The translations under genes and the position numbers were made by a program. The notes under the pieces were generated by a model that had not been told where the DNA came from, searched no databases, and worked only from the letters and a program-made list of their open reading frames with translations. DNA of 64,000 nucleotides. Source: Microvirga sp. Mcv34 (lineage in GTDB: Bacteria > Pseudomonadota > Alphaproteobacteria > Rhizobiales > Beijerinckiaceae). Below, in pieces: positions 44,296 through 53,350 of this stretch. Position 1 is the first letter of the stretch, and every line of letters begins with the position of its first letter. The DNA is taken from contig NZ_JALJRK010000006.1 of assembly GCF_024519725.1 (NCBI RefSeq), positions 1-64,000 on the forward strand. The letters are read 5' to 3'.

Positions 44296-45288
44296 ATGCT
44301 CATCGAAGCCTTCACCGAGGCCAAGGTTTCCTCTGCGCCCGACACGAACGAAGATCGCTTCGTCATCCTGCCCGGCCGCGCATATGCGGTCATCGATGGC
44401 GTCACGGACCGCCTCGGCACGCGCTACAACGGCATGCTATCCGGCCAATATGCGGCGTCGATCGTCAAAGAGGCGATCGAATGCGCTCTCACCGGTCCTA
44501 ACCGTCCTGCCGACATGAAGGCTCTGATCGCCGTCCTGACCCAGGCCATTGCCGATGCCTACAGAGAGCACGACGTGCTGGATGCGGCGCGGACCGACTG
44601 CAATTATCGTTTTTCCTCGACCCTCGCCGTCGCTCTCATGGGCGAGGCGACCATCGAGATCGCCCTCGTCGGCGATAGCGGAATCCGGATCAATGGCAGC
44701 CGTATCCTCCAGGTCGACAAGGATCTGGACCTGATCACGTCAACCCTGCGCCAGAAGGCTTGGCCCGTGATCGGTGCCCGCACGAGCGATCCCGAGATCC
44801 AGGAGAAGACCTCCCGCCGGGTGACCTGGTTCGGAACCCGCCAGCCTCACGAATCGCTCGCCGACATCCTTGAGCCTCAGGATCTCGCATGGATCGAAGA
44901 GCGTGCGGTCGCCGCATGCGTGCAGGCCCTGCCTCATGTGCCGCAAAGCGATATCGAAGCGCTCGTGCGTGGCGGCATCGTCAATGCACAGGGTGCCTAT
45001 CAGAACGACGCGAGCACGATCCTCGGTTACTCGGCCCTCGACGGCTTCGAGATCCCCTCCTCCCTCGTGCATTTCGAGCGGATTCCGCGCGCCGATGTCG
45101 AAACGATCGAACTGTTCTCGGACGGCTACTTCAGACCCGGCGCAGATTTCGGCGTCGCGTCGTGGGAAGAAGCTTTCCGCGACGTCGAGCGAGAGGACCC
45201 GTCGAAAGTTATCCTCTATCCCTCGCCGAAGGGCTCGACCGCCAAGCACTGGACAGACGATCGCACCTATCTCGGCGTGAAGCTCTGA
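44296..45288 (+). CDS. PP2C-like protein phosphatase domain protein
   Basis: A 330-residue single-domain protein with the metal-binding pattern of PP2C phosphatases: NEDRF near residue 18, AVIDGVTD at residues 31-38 (DG conserved, the usual GMGG replaced), ALVGDSGIRI, ELFSDGY and the final DDRTYLGVKL. All four acidic metal ligands appear to be kept, so it may be catalytic, either on a protein or possibly on a small phosphate. It starts 15 bases after the DeoR gene and probably belongs to the same transcript. A PP2C protein is unexpected in an amino-sugar catabolic cluster. Confidence 0.78.
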   Translation: MLIEAFTEAKVSSAPDTNEDRFVILPGRAYAVIDGVTDRLGTRYNGMLSGQYAASIVKEAIECALTGPNRPADMKALIAVLTQAIADAYREHDVLDAARTDCNYRFSSTLAVALMGEATIEIALVGDSGIRINGSRILQVDKDLDLITSTLRQKAWPVIGARTSDPEIQEKTSRRVTWFGTRQPHESLADILEPQDLAWIEERAVAACVQALPHVPQSDIEALVRGGIVNAQGAYQNDASTILGYSALDGFEIPSSLVHFERIPRADVETIELFSDGYFRPGADFGVASWEEAFRDVEREDPSKVILYPSPKGSTAKHWTDDRTYLGVKL

Positions 45289-45319
45289 GGCCGAAGGGCC
45301 ATCGGCGCCAGTTTCGGAC

Positions 45320-45367
45320 GCGAGCTTCGGACCCAAAAGTGGATTCTACGTTTGGATCCGATGCTTC
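45320..45367. repeat. Short copy of the dispersed 'CGGACCCAAAAGTGG...CCGATGCTT' element
   Basis: TTCGGACCCAAAAGTGGATT and GGATCCGATGCTTCAG repeat the motif pair seen at 9719-9757 and 29250-29353. It lies between the convergent PP2C-like and SDR genes. Confidence 0.5.
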
Positions 45368-46142
45368 AGAATTCCGCGCCGCAGAATTCGCGAGCCATGG
45401 TCGTTGATCCGACCGTTAGGCCGCCATCGAGCGCAATGACGGCGCCGGTGATCATCCGCGCATCGCGGGTCGTCAGAAAGGCCGCCACACCCGCCACATC
45501 GTCGGGCTCGCACACCTCACCCAGTGGATACCAGCGCTTCACACGCTCGAGGATTTCGGGATCCTGCGCCACGCGATCGTTCCAGGCCTGCGTCCTAACG
45601 CTGCCCGGCGCGATGGCGTTCGCGCGGACACCGTATCGGCCCAGCTCGACCGCCAGAAAGCGGGTGAAATGCTCGAGACCGGCCTTGGCCGCGCTGTAGG
45701 CCGGATAGCCGTAGATCCCGGTCGCATTCGCCGACGAGATATTGATGACGACGCCCTTCTGCCGCGCGATCATCCCATCCTGCACGGCACGCACGCAGCG
45801 CCAGGCGCCGCTCAGGTTGAGATCGAGATCGGCGAGCCACGCGGCCTCGTCGGTCGAGGCGAGGGTCGGCGCGATCACGCCGCCCGCATTGTTGACGAGA
45901 ATGCCGATCGGGCCGAAGGCCGCCTCCGCCTTGGCGACAGCCTCGATGATCGAAGCGCTGTCCGTCACGTCGGCGCTGATGCAGGCGAGACGATCATCAC
46001 TGGCGAGGTCGCGGGCGGCCCGTTCGAGAGCGGACCCGTCCCGGTCGAGCAGTGCGACCCGGTGCCCGCTGGCCAGGAAGCGCCGGGCGAGCGCCCGGCC
46101 GATATCACCGGCGCCGCCGGTCACAAGTGTCGTATCTCTCAT
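45366..46142 (-). CDS. Short-chain dehydrogenase/reductase
   Basis: A 258-residue classical SDR. Cofactor motif TGGAGDIG at the N terminus, NNAGG, catalytic serine in NISSANATG, YSAAK (YxxxK) and the C-terminal GAVIALDGGLTVG. Such enzymes oxidise or reduce sugars, polyols or acyl chains; the substrate is unknown. The start at 46142 follows GGGAGGCGAG; the frame is open to 46163. It is convergent with the PP2C-like gene, so it may lie outside the amino-sugar operon while still acting on a sugar derivative. Confidence 0.9.
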   Translation of the reverse strand: MRDTTLVTGGAGDIGRALARRFLASGHRVALLDRDGSALERAARDLASDDRLACISADVTDSASIIEAVAKAEAAFGPIGILVNNAGGVIAPTLASTDEAAWLADLDLNLSGAWRCVRAVQDGMIARQKGVVINISSANATGIYGYPAYSAAKAGLEHFTRFLAVELGRYGVRANAIAPGSVRTQAWNDRVAQDPEILERVKRWYPLGEVCEPDDVAGVAAFLTTRDARMITGAVIALDGGLTVGSTTMAREFCGAEF

Positions 46143-46349
46143 TCTCGCCTCCCTGGAACCCAAGCTTTAGAGCATTTTTCCATTAAGGGGATCCGGTTCA
46201 CCGTCAAAAAAAGCTTTCAAGCAAAGCACAGAGCCAATTCCAAGCAAGGGTAAGCCGCCAGAGCGGGTCGGGAGCCGTGTACAAGCCGGTTGGATCGGTT
46301 CCATGCCGCCGGGTTCCCCTTTACGATCAGGCGCCCATGGAGAAATCGC

Positions 46350-46847
46350 ATGATATCCGACGTCAATCCTTTTCCGCCCAGCGATCCCGACCGCCGTGCA
46401 ATCTGGGACATGCTTGTGCAACGCGACATCCATGCCTTCGTCGTGGGTGATTGGGACCTACATTTCGCAGACTTCGCACCAGAAGGCTTCTTTGGGATCG
46501 ACGGCCGGTTCTCGGATGATCCCGATACTTGGCGTGCGAGCTTCGCCGATCTCGCGCGCTATCGCGAGGTTTGGCTTGCGGGTAGCGCAGAACTCGCTGG
46601 ACGCATCGACGCCATGGATCTGAAACAAGCCCTGCTGGCGCTGACAACCTTGCGTGAGATCGAGATCGTCAAAGACTTTGCGATGGCGCGCAAGAAATTC
46701 GACGGCACCATCCCTCTCGCTGGAGCCGATCCAGCTGTGCTGCGCTGGCAAACTTTGTATTTCTGCCGGCGTATCGAGAGTCGATGGCGCATCGTAGGAT
46801 TCCTGGGTTATCTGCCAAACCCTATGGGCCATGCCTCATTTCTATGA
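46350..46847 (+). CDS. Hypothetical protein, NTF2-like
   Basis: A 165-residue soluble protein. The pattern RDIHAFVVGDWDLHFADFAP, later AMARKKFDGTIPL and a final WQTLYFCRRIESRWRIVGFLGYLP, is what is seen in NTF2/SnoaL-like conical-barrel proteins, but no catalytic residues can be assigned. The ATG at 46350 has a GGAGAAAT site. It stands alone between the SDR gene and a gene-poor stretch. Confidence 0.68.
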   Translation: MISDVNPFPPSDPDRRAIWDMLVQRDIHAFVVGDWDLHFADFAPEGFFGIDGRFSDDPDTWRASFADLARYREVWLAGSAELAGRIDAMDLKQALLALTTLREIEIVKDFAMARKKFDGTIPLAGADPAVLRWQTLYFCRRIESRWRIVGFLGYLPNPMGHASFL

Positions 46848-47319
46848 ACCGAGCGCTCCTGCAAGGATATACGCAAAGTCCAACAGGAATGGCAGCTTTG
46901 AGTCAAATATTCACCTTCCAGCAGTTCAACGAACGTCGGCGCTAAACCGGACCAAGAGCTTACGTCGCAGGAGTGTCAATCATGGGCCTTTGGCCTTGCA
47001 GACCGAAGGTAATGCACCGTTGAAGGCTACGCGGCTGCCACGAGTCTTAGGAGACGGCGAATTGGCGGAGAACCTCCGCTGCACTTGCTCAGCGAGCACG
47101 TAGTTGGAATTGCTTGCTCCAGCATTCCTGGCGGTGATGCCACGCTGGATTAGAAACTTTTGTGGCGCCTTGGTACCGCCGAACTTGGCCAAGACCTATT
47201 TCGGAGCCCCAGCCGTCCCTGGATGGACAGCAGTCCGCGGCAGCATTGCCAACAAAGTCAGATCCCTCGGTGTTTCCAACTCCCATGCTCATCTCTCCCG
47301 ATAACCGGCCGCGACTACG
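46848..47319. other. Gene-poor 472-base stretch
   Basis: Short open frames on both strands show no domain, start signal or codon bias. It is lower in GC than neighbouring genes and probably holds decayed sequence. Nothing specific was recognised. Confidence 0.5.
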
Positions 47320-48244
47320 TCATCCCCCTGGCACCTGAGGAAAGCCCGGGCTGACATGCTTCCGATCACCCAGATTGGCCAAGCAGCGATCCCAGTACGG
47401 CGTGCCGCCGAAACGCTCAGCGAGCGTATCGATCAGAACCCGCACCTTGCCCGGGACATGCGTGCCCGGCGGCCGCACGACGTGGATGCCGAACTCCGGC
47501 CGCGGATGGTCCAACAGGAGGGGGACAAGGGCGCCGCTCTCAATGGCCTCTGCGACCAGAAACGAAGGAGCGTCCGCGATCCCGAGCCCCGCGATCGCCC
47601 ATTGGAGAAGGGCCTCCCCGCTGTCCGACCTCAGCCGTCCTTCGGGGCGGATCGAGAACCGGCACTTGCCCGACTGGAATTGCCACTCGGGCACAAGGCT
47701 GCCTGTGTAGATCAGGCATTCGTGTCCGGAGAGATCCTGCGGCGTCCCTGGCCGTCCGTGACGGGCCAGGTAATCGGGACTTGCGACCAGCACCGCGTGA
47801 ACAGGGGCAATCCGGCGAACGATAAGGCTGGAGTCTCTGAGGGAGCCGATGCGGATCGCTGCGTCGAACCGCTCGCCGATCAGGTCCACGACCCGATCGG
47901 TGTAGGACACGTCCAGTTCGAGAGCGGGATGGAGGCGCGCCAACTCCGCCAAGACCGGCACCAGGTGACGCACGCCGAAGGCCAGCGGTGCGGACAGACG
48001 CAGGCGCCCGCGCACGGAGCGGCCCTGCTGCGCCACCGCATCGCGCCTTGAACTCGATGCCAGCCTCTGTCGGGCTGATGCCACGCGTACTCCGGCTGAG
48101 CAGCCGTGCGCCGAGATCCGTCTCCAGACGCGTGATCCTCCGACTGACAATGGACTTCGAGACGCCCAGGCGGGCCGCGGCACGGTTAAGGCCGCCGCTC
48201 TCGATGACCTCCACGAAAGTCCTAAGCTCCTCCAGCTCGGTCAC
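47320..48244 (-). pseudogene. LysR family regulator, broken by a frameshift or small deletion
   Basis: The N-terminal helix-turn-helix is in one frame from a GTG start at 48244 behind GGAGGAAC (TELEELRTFVEVIESGGLNR, then RLGVSKSIVSRRITRLETDL), ending around FKARC. The effector domain continues in another frame from DAVAQQGRSVRGRLRLSAPL to the stop at 47320. About ten residues expected between the two parts are missing, which points to a small deletion near 48040-48060 rather than a single-base error. The gene is divergent from azoR, which it probably once regulated. Confidence 0.78.
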
Positions 48245-48359
48245 GACAGTGTTCCTCCGTGGGCAACAGCATGGTGCAGAGCATGCGCCTTCTGCTGCAT
48301 CCGATGAACCATTACCTCGGTCGTACCGCAAGGACCAGAACCCTCGAAAGGATTGTCTC

Positions 48360-48989
48360 ATGTCCACGGCTCTCGTGATCACCAGCAGCGCGCTCGGCGA
48401 AGCCTCCGTGTCCAGCCAACTTGTCGCGGAAACTGTCGCTCTCCTCCGGTCCCATGATCCCGCTCTGCGGGTCATCGCTCGGGATCTCGGCCGCAATCCA
48501 GTTCCGCATTTGGATATCGACTCTGTCACGGCGCTGCGCGGGGCCGAGCCTTCCAACTATGCCCAGGTCACTGCCCTCTCCCTTTCGGCCGACCTCATTG
48601 CCGAGCTCAAGGCTGCCGATATCCTCGTCATCGGCGCGCCCATGTACAACTTCGGCATGCCGTCGACGTTGAAGGCTTGGTTCGACCACGTGCTGCGGGC
48701 CGGCATCACGTTCAGCTACAGCGAGGGCGGCCCCGAGGGACTACTCAAGGGCAAGCGCGCAGTGGTCGTCCAGAGCCGTGGCGGCCTCTACAGCGAAGGG
48801 CCGGCGCAGGCGCTCGACTCCCAGGAGCCTCATCTGCGCAACCTTCTCGCCTTCATGGGCATCACCGACGTGACCTTCCTGCGGGCGGAGAAGCTGGCTT
48901 TTGGCCCTGAGGCCCGTGAGCAGGCGATCGAGGCTGTGCGTCAGCAGATCGGCGAGACGATCGGCGAGGCTTGGCGTAAGGCGGCCTAG
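48360..48989 (+). CDS. azoR: FMN-dependent NADH:azoreductase/quinone reductase
   Basis: A 209-residue flavodoxin-fold enzyme. It reduces quinones and azo compounds with NAD(P)H via FMN. Signature segments are the N-terminal SSALGEASVSSQLV, ADILVIGAPMYNFGMPSTLK and AWFDHVLRAGITFSYSEGGP, and the final LAFMGITDVTFLRAE. The ATG at 48360 has an AAAGGA site. It lies divergent from a broken LysR gene, a common regulator-target layout. Confidence 0.92.
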   Translation: MSTALVITSSALGEASVSSQLVAETVALLRSHDPALRVIARDLGRNPVPHLDIDSVTALRGAEPSNYAQVTALSLSADLIAELKAADILVIGAPMYNFGMPSTLKAWFDHVLRAGITFSYSEGGPEGLLKGKRAVVVQSRGGLYSEGPAQALDSQEPHLRNLLAFMGITDVTFLRAEKLAFGPEAREQAIEAVRQQIGETIGEAWRKAA

Positions 48990-49031
48990 CACATCGAAGG
49001 CTATCAGAGATCGCCCTGAAACCATGATGTC

Positions 49032-49469
49032 TCAGGACGGTCTATGAGACGAAGACAGCCCTTGGCACACTGCTGAAAGCAATTCCTGACCGCTAAAGGG
49101 CTTTCTAAAAAAGTTCGGCTTGTCATTCCCTACGGCAGGCTGGTGGGCGGAGATCGAGAGATCCCCTGTAATGAGAATAATCGGTAAGTCAGGTCGACCC
49201 CCCTCGACCCGGCGCTGCAGCTCGAACCCATCGATGTTGGGCATGCCGATGTCGGTGATCAGACAATCGATCTCCGACAGAGGAGAATCCTCCAAAAATG
49301 ACCGGGCGGACAAATACGTTCGAACGGAGAAACCTGCAGACTCGAACAGGTTCTTCAGAGACTCGAGAATTCGCTGATCATCATCGACAACTGCTATGAC
49401 CGATCTATGCTCAAAGGGCATATCAGCGATTTCCTGTGCGCCGGGTGGAGTGATCGAAGATTGAAGCAT
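49032..49469 (-). CDS. Single-domain response regulator (receiver only)
   Basis: A CheY-like receiver with no output domain. Counting from the ATG at 49421 (MPFEHRS), the acidic pocket is D13-D15 and the phosphoacceptor is D57 in LITDIGMPNIDGFELQ; the conserved lysine is in FFRKPF. The frame opens at 49469, 8 bases after the histidine kinase stop, but the inner ATG has the better ribosome site (AGGAAA). It probably relays phosphate from the kinase encoded upstream. Confidence 0.88.
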   Translation of the reverse strand: MLQSSITPPGAQEIADMPFEHRSVIAVVDDDQRILESLKNLFESAGFSVRTYLSARSFLEDSPLSEIDCLITDIGMPNIDGFELQRRVEGGRPDLPIILITGDLSISAHQPAVGNDKPNFFRKPFSGQELLSAVCQGLSSSHRPS

Positions 49470-49477
49470 CTCCCGGA

Positions 49478-51673
49478 TTATTCGAGACCACCTGAGCTCA
49501 TCGGAAGGCAGAACTTGAGCACGGATCCGATTGATTCAGCGGGCTCCGCCCATAGGCGACCGTTGTGAGCTTCGATGATGGACCGACAGATTGCCAGGCC
49601 CATGCCCATGCCGGTTTCCTTCGTTGTATAAAAAGCCTCGAAGATCCGCTCCGGTTCCTTGATCCCACAGCCATGGTCTCGGACTTCGACACATACCATG
49701 TTGTTTTCCTCGTCCATCTGTGTTCGGACCTGTAGCAGCTTGCGTGCTCCGTTTGTGGCTTCGATCGCATCAATCCCGTTGCGGATCAGGTTGACAAGAA
49801 CCTGCTGGATCTGAACACGATCGGCCGCAATTGGCGGGAGATCCGGAAACAGCTCGACATCCATGCGGATGCCCTTTCCGGAAATCTCCGCCTGCATCAG
49901 ACGGAGCACCTCTCCGATGACCTCGTTGATCCTCACCATTGTCTGGGTCTGAGGCGACTGTCGGAACAAGGCCCGGATGCGGCTGACCACCTCGGCAGCT
50001 TCCGTTGCATCGCGTATGATCCAATCCAATGTCGCCTTGGTCCGCTCGACATTGGCCGGCTCCGATGAGAGCCAGCGCAAGGCCGCTTCACTGTTCGTCA
50101 CCACGGCGGCCAGGGGTTGATTGACCTCATGAGCGATGGACGCTGACAATTCCGAGAGGCTCGCTGCCTGTGTGGCCCGCGCCAGACGCTCCTGTGCCAG
50201 ACGAAGCGTCTCATGCATCCTCGTCTCATCGTCGACGTCAATCGTAACGCCGTACCACTGGATGATCCGGCCATCAGTGTCCCGAAGTGGTTCTGCCCGG
50301 CCATCAACCCACCGATACACACCATCAGCCCGCACCTGTCGGTATTTCATGCTGAACGGATTTCCGGTCCGGAATGATTGTTCCAGGTTGGCTCGAACGA
50401 TTGCTCGATCTTCTGGAAAGACCACCGATTCAATGGCACCTGTGAGGCGGGTTCCGTCAGGCGCTTCGAGATCGTTGAGGGTGAGTCCCACGTAATCCAT
50501 CAGCTTCCTATTCAGATAGGACGGCTCCCCTTCAGAGGTCATGCACCAGACCATTGTCGGAATCGTATCGACGAGCAGGCTCAGCTGAAGCTCTCTAGTA
50601 CGTAGCGCCTCCTCAGCCTCATGCCATTCGTTGATATCGATGTTCGCACCAATCCATTCGACAATCGAACCTGCTTCATTGCGCAAGGGTTCGGCACGTC
50701 CTACATGTCGGCGATACTCGCCGTCGAAGCGACGAAGTCGGTATGTGAATGAGAACGACTTGCCGGACGCGACGGATTGTGCCCATACCTCCTTGAAGGC
50801 AGGGATATCCTCCGGATGCATTGCTGCAAAGGGTTCCTTGAACAACTCCTCGCTGGAGAAGCCGACGTAGTCGAGTGTTCGCTTGCTGAAATAGGATGCC
50901 TCGCCGGCAGCATTCGTGGTCCAGGCCAAGGCCGGCATGGTATCAATGATTTCCTGTAGCTGCTGTTTGCTTTTCGCAGCTGTCTCTTCAGCCTGCTTCC
51001 GCTTCTCGATATCGATTGTTGTGCCGTACCAACCGGTAGGACGGCCGCTACCGTCCAAGACCGGTCGTCCCAAGGCATGGAACCAACGGTATGTCCCATC
51101 GAACCGTCGAATTCGGTGTTCCGTTTCGAACGGCTCTCCAGTCCGGAGGCTGTGTAGCCATGCCCTGGTGACACGTTCGGCATCGTTCGGATGGACCGCC
51201 TCCAGTCCGGTGCGCCCGGTGCGGTTGAACTCCTCGGTTTGTTTGCCGACATAGTCGATAACGCTTGGACTGACGTAAATGAAATTGCCGTTGGCATCGG
51301 TCGACCATCCGAGGCCCGGCATGCTTTCCACAATCAGCCGCGCCTCCCGGTCCACCTGCCGATCGGAAGCCTCATTCTCACAGCGTTGGATGATCGAGCG
51401 GACGGCAAAAAGAGCCGCCACAAAGGAAGACACACCCAGAAGAGCACTGTATCCCAGCGCTCCAGCCGCATCGATAAGCAGCAACAAGGCGACAAGAGCA
51501 AGAATGCAAAGCCCAATCGCGAACCACCCTGATTGTCTTCCTACCAAGGCGTACAATGGAGCGGTCACTGCGATGAGGCCGGAGGTGTCGCCGGAGAGCC
51601 AGCTGAGCGCAATACCAATACAGCCCAGCACAATTGCCACATTGTGCCTTCCAAAGGGAATGGAACGATCCAT
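49478..51673 (-). CDS. Membrane-bound hybrid-free PAS sensor histidine kinase
   Basis: A 731-residue sensor. Residues 1-95 contain about three to four hydrophobic segments. Three PAS domains follow, roughly 110-225, 240-352 and 365-482, each with a PAC-type ending (GWYGTTIDIEKRK, EWIGANIDINEW, QWYGVTIDVDDE). The HisKA phosphoacceptor is H515 in ASIAHEVNQPLAAV, and the HATPase domain has N632 (VNLIRNGIDAIEA), DHGCGI and TGMGMGLAICRSI. The family resembles the FixL/StyS-type kinases of Rhizobiales. No cytochrome-type haem ligand was identified in PAS, so the signal is unknown. It pairs with the receiver gene just downstream. Confidence 0.92.
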   Translation of the reverse strand: MDRSIPFGRHNVAIVLGCIGIALSWLSGDTSGLIAVTAPLYALVGRQSGWFAIGLCILALVALLLLIDAAGALGYSALLGVSSFVAALFAVRSIIQRCENEASDRQVDREARLIVESMPGLGWSTDANGNFIYVSPSVIDYVGKQTEEFNRTGRTGLEAVHPNDAERVTRAWLHSLRTGEPFETEHRIRRFDGTYRWFHALGRPVLDGSGRPTGWYGTTIDIEKRKQAEETAAKSKQQLQEIIDTMPALAWTTNAAGEASYFSKRTLDYVGFSSEELFKEPFAAMHPEDIPAFKEVWAQSVASGKSFSFTYRLRRFDGEYRRHVGRAEPLRNEAGSIVEWIGANIDINEWHEAEEALRTRELQLSLLVDTIPTMVWCMTSEGEPSYLNRKLMDYVGLTLNDLEAPDGTRLTGAIESVVFPEDRAIVRANLEQSFRTGNPFSMKYRQVRADGVYRWVDGRAEPLRDTDGRIIQWYGVTIDVDDETRMHETLRLAQERLARATQAASLSELSASIAHEVNQPLAAVVTNSEAALRWLSSEPANVERTKATLDWIIRDATEAAEVVSRIRALFRQSPQTQTMVRINEVIGEVLRLMQAEISGKGIRMDVELFPDLPPIAADRVQIQQVLVNLIRNGIDAIEATNGARKLLQVRTQMDEENNMVCVEVRDHGCGIKEPERIFEAFYTTKETGMGMGLAICRSIIEAHNGRLWAEPAESIGSVLKFCLPMSSGGLE

Positions 51674-51897
51674 CGCAACGGTACTCCGTGTGCGGGCCCA
51701 TATTCACCGAGCCCGCACTGTACCAGAGCAATGTTTCATTAAACAACATTATGATGCGATGGCCTAGACGCGGAACCTCTCGCTTGCTCAGCGGCTCGCA
51801 TTGTCCAGTGTTGGATATCACAATGCCTGTGCCGCTGGTCCTCCTGGACCATCCTAAGCCATGGAGATGTCGGGAGCACCTCACCGCGACCATCCAA

Positions 51898-52335
51898 TCA
51901 CTCGGTGATCTTCACAAACCCCTGCTGGACAAGCTGAATTGTCCTGGCCATGGCATCCAGATTGATTTTCACGCCCGGAAGCAGATCCGCATTGCCCCAA
52001 CCATTGACCCTGGCGGTTGCACCACAAAGCTCGATCTTTGCGCCGCGTCTCGTCAAGTCAGCTATCAGGTTCTTGTAAGGGTTTCCCGTCGAGATATTAC
52101 GCGAGGCATTATAGGCGTCGTCGTTGAGCGTCACATGGCCGGCATTCGTATGAAACACCGCGATAACGTCGGACTGGGCGCGCCATTCGGCGATGTCGCC
52201 CGTGATGAGCTGAAGGTGGAAGAGCGAAGCCGGCAGATCGCCCTCAAATTGTAAATCACCGATGCTGTGCACCGACTTGACGAGTTGCATCTCAACCGGA
52301 ATCTCAATCACGAGAGAGTTAGCGGAATCCGACAT
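51898..52335 (-). CDS. DsrE family protein
   Basis: A 145-residue DsrE/DsrF-like protein (VEMQLVKSVHSIGDLQFEGD..., HLQLITGDIAEWRAQ, AVFHTNAGHVTLN, and GAKIELCGATARVNGWGNADLL). The one cysteine in KIELCGATA is where DsrE-type sulfur-relay proteins often carry the active thiol. The start at 52335 has a GAAAGGATC site; the frame is open to 52413. It is 17 bases from the MBL-fold gene and likely in the same operon; a sulfur or redox role is inferred. Confidence 0.8.
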   Translation of the reverse strand: MSDSANSLVIEIPVEMQLVKSVHSIGDLQFEGDLPASLFHLQLITGDIAEWRAQSDVIAVFHTNAGHVTLNDDAYNASRNISTGNPYKNLIADLTRRGAKIELCGATARVNGWGNADLLPGVKINLDAMARTIQLVQQGFVKITE

Positions 52336-52352
52336 AGGCTTGATCCTTTCAG

Positions 52353-53324
52353 TCAAACACCTTCGTAAACCAATTTCGTGAAGAAGGCGGGTCCAATGAC
52401 GAACTGCCCCCATTTGGCGTCGAAGGCCGCGGTTGGTTTGGCCGCGACGGTGTCGTCAAGTGACCTGCCCTGCCTCTTCAGGTTGGCTACATTTGCGCGA
52501 ACTGTCGTCAGCATGTCTCGGTATGCCTGAAGTTCGGCCTTATTGCTCACTGGCTGCCCGTGCCCGGGAACAACGATCGTCCGATCGCCGATGCTGGCAA
52601 GAATTGCCTCGACAGCAGCGATTGTCCCGTCGATGCTCCCTCCGGTAGAATAGTCGATAAACGGGTAAATTCCGTTCCAGTAAATGTCGCCGGTGTGGAA
52701 GATGTCCGCTTCAGCAAATGCAACCGTGATATCACCGTCCGTATGCGCGTTAGGCCGATGCTTAAGAAGCAGTGTTGCCTTGTTCAGCCGAAGCGACTTC
52801 TCATCTGACACAGTTTCGCTGGGAAGTGCCGCCGGCGGTGACGGCGAGAAGTTGAAATCCCAATCTTCGACTCTCTGGGCGGACATCAGGTGCTTGCGCG
52901 CGTTTTCCTGAGCAAGGATCGTCGCTCCTTCTCTGTTAAGCCACTCGTTGCCGTCCGTATGATCGAAGTGCCAATGCGTGTTGATCAGGTGCCGGATCGG
53001 CTCGCGGCCGAGACCGCTCATGGCCTCAAGCATGCGAGGTCGGGATGCGGTAATGCCAGCATCGATCAGGACCTTACCGTCAGGTCCGGTCAGAACGGCG
53101 ACATTGCCGCCGGATCCTTCAAGGACACTGACATTGCCCCGAAGGGTATGAACCTCGATTGGGGCTTTCGCGGCAGCCGAGCGGATCATATCGACAATGC
53201 CCTGTGCCTGGGCAAAGACTTCCCTTGGCGTGAGCCATCCCCCGGAGACCGCGAAGGTCGTGGCGCCGACGCAACAGAGGCAGAAGCCGCGGCGCGTCAA
53301 GCGGGCGTGATTGTCATAGGTCAT
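52353..53324 (-). CDS. MBL-fold metallohydrolase, Tat-exported
   Basis: A 323-residue protein. The N terminus has a twin-arginine motif (LTRRGFCLCCVGATTFAV). The metallo-beta-lactamase zinc motif HWHFDHTDG is at residues 117-125, followed by HTDGDITVAF, IFHTGDIYWNGIYPF and VVPGHGQP. Relatives include quinoprotein relay enzymes and glyoxalase II-like hydrolases; the substrate is unknown. The start at 53324 has a GAGGAGGC site. It clusters with DsrE and an alpha/beta hydrolase that also has a Tat-type leader. Confidence 0.87.
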   Translation of the reverse strand: MTYDNHARLTRRGFCLCCVGATTFAVSGGWLTPREVFAQAQGIVDMIRSAAAKAPIEVHTLRGNVSVLEGSGGNVAVLTGPDGKVLIDAGITASRPRMLEAMSGLGREPIRHLINTHWHFDHTDGNEWLNREGATILAQENARKHLMSAQRVEDWDFNFSPSPPAALPSETVSDEKSLRLNKATLLLKHRPNAHTDGDITVAFAEADIFHTGDIYWNGIYPFIDYSTGGSIDGTIAAVEAILASIGDRTIVVPGHGQPVSNKAELQAYRDMLTTVRANVANLKRQGRSLDDTVAAKPTAAFDAKWGQFVIGPAFFTKLVYEGV

Positions 53325-53350
53325 AGCAGCCTCCTCAACCATCTCGACCG

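Noticed and set aside
46831-47304. Small overlapping frames in the gene-poor stretch
   Set aside because: No start signals, domains or coding bias.
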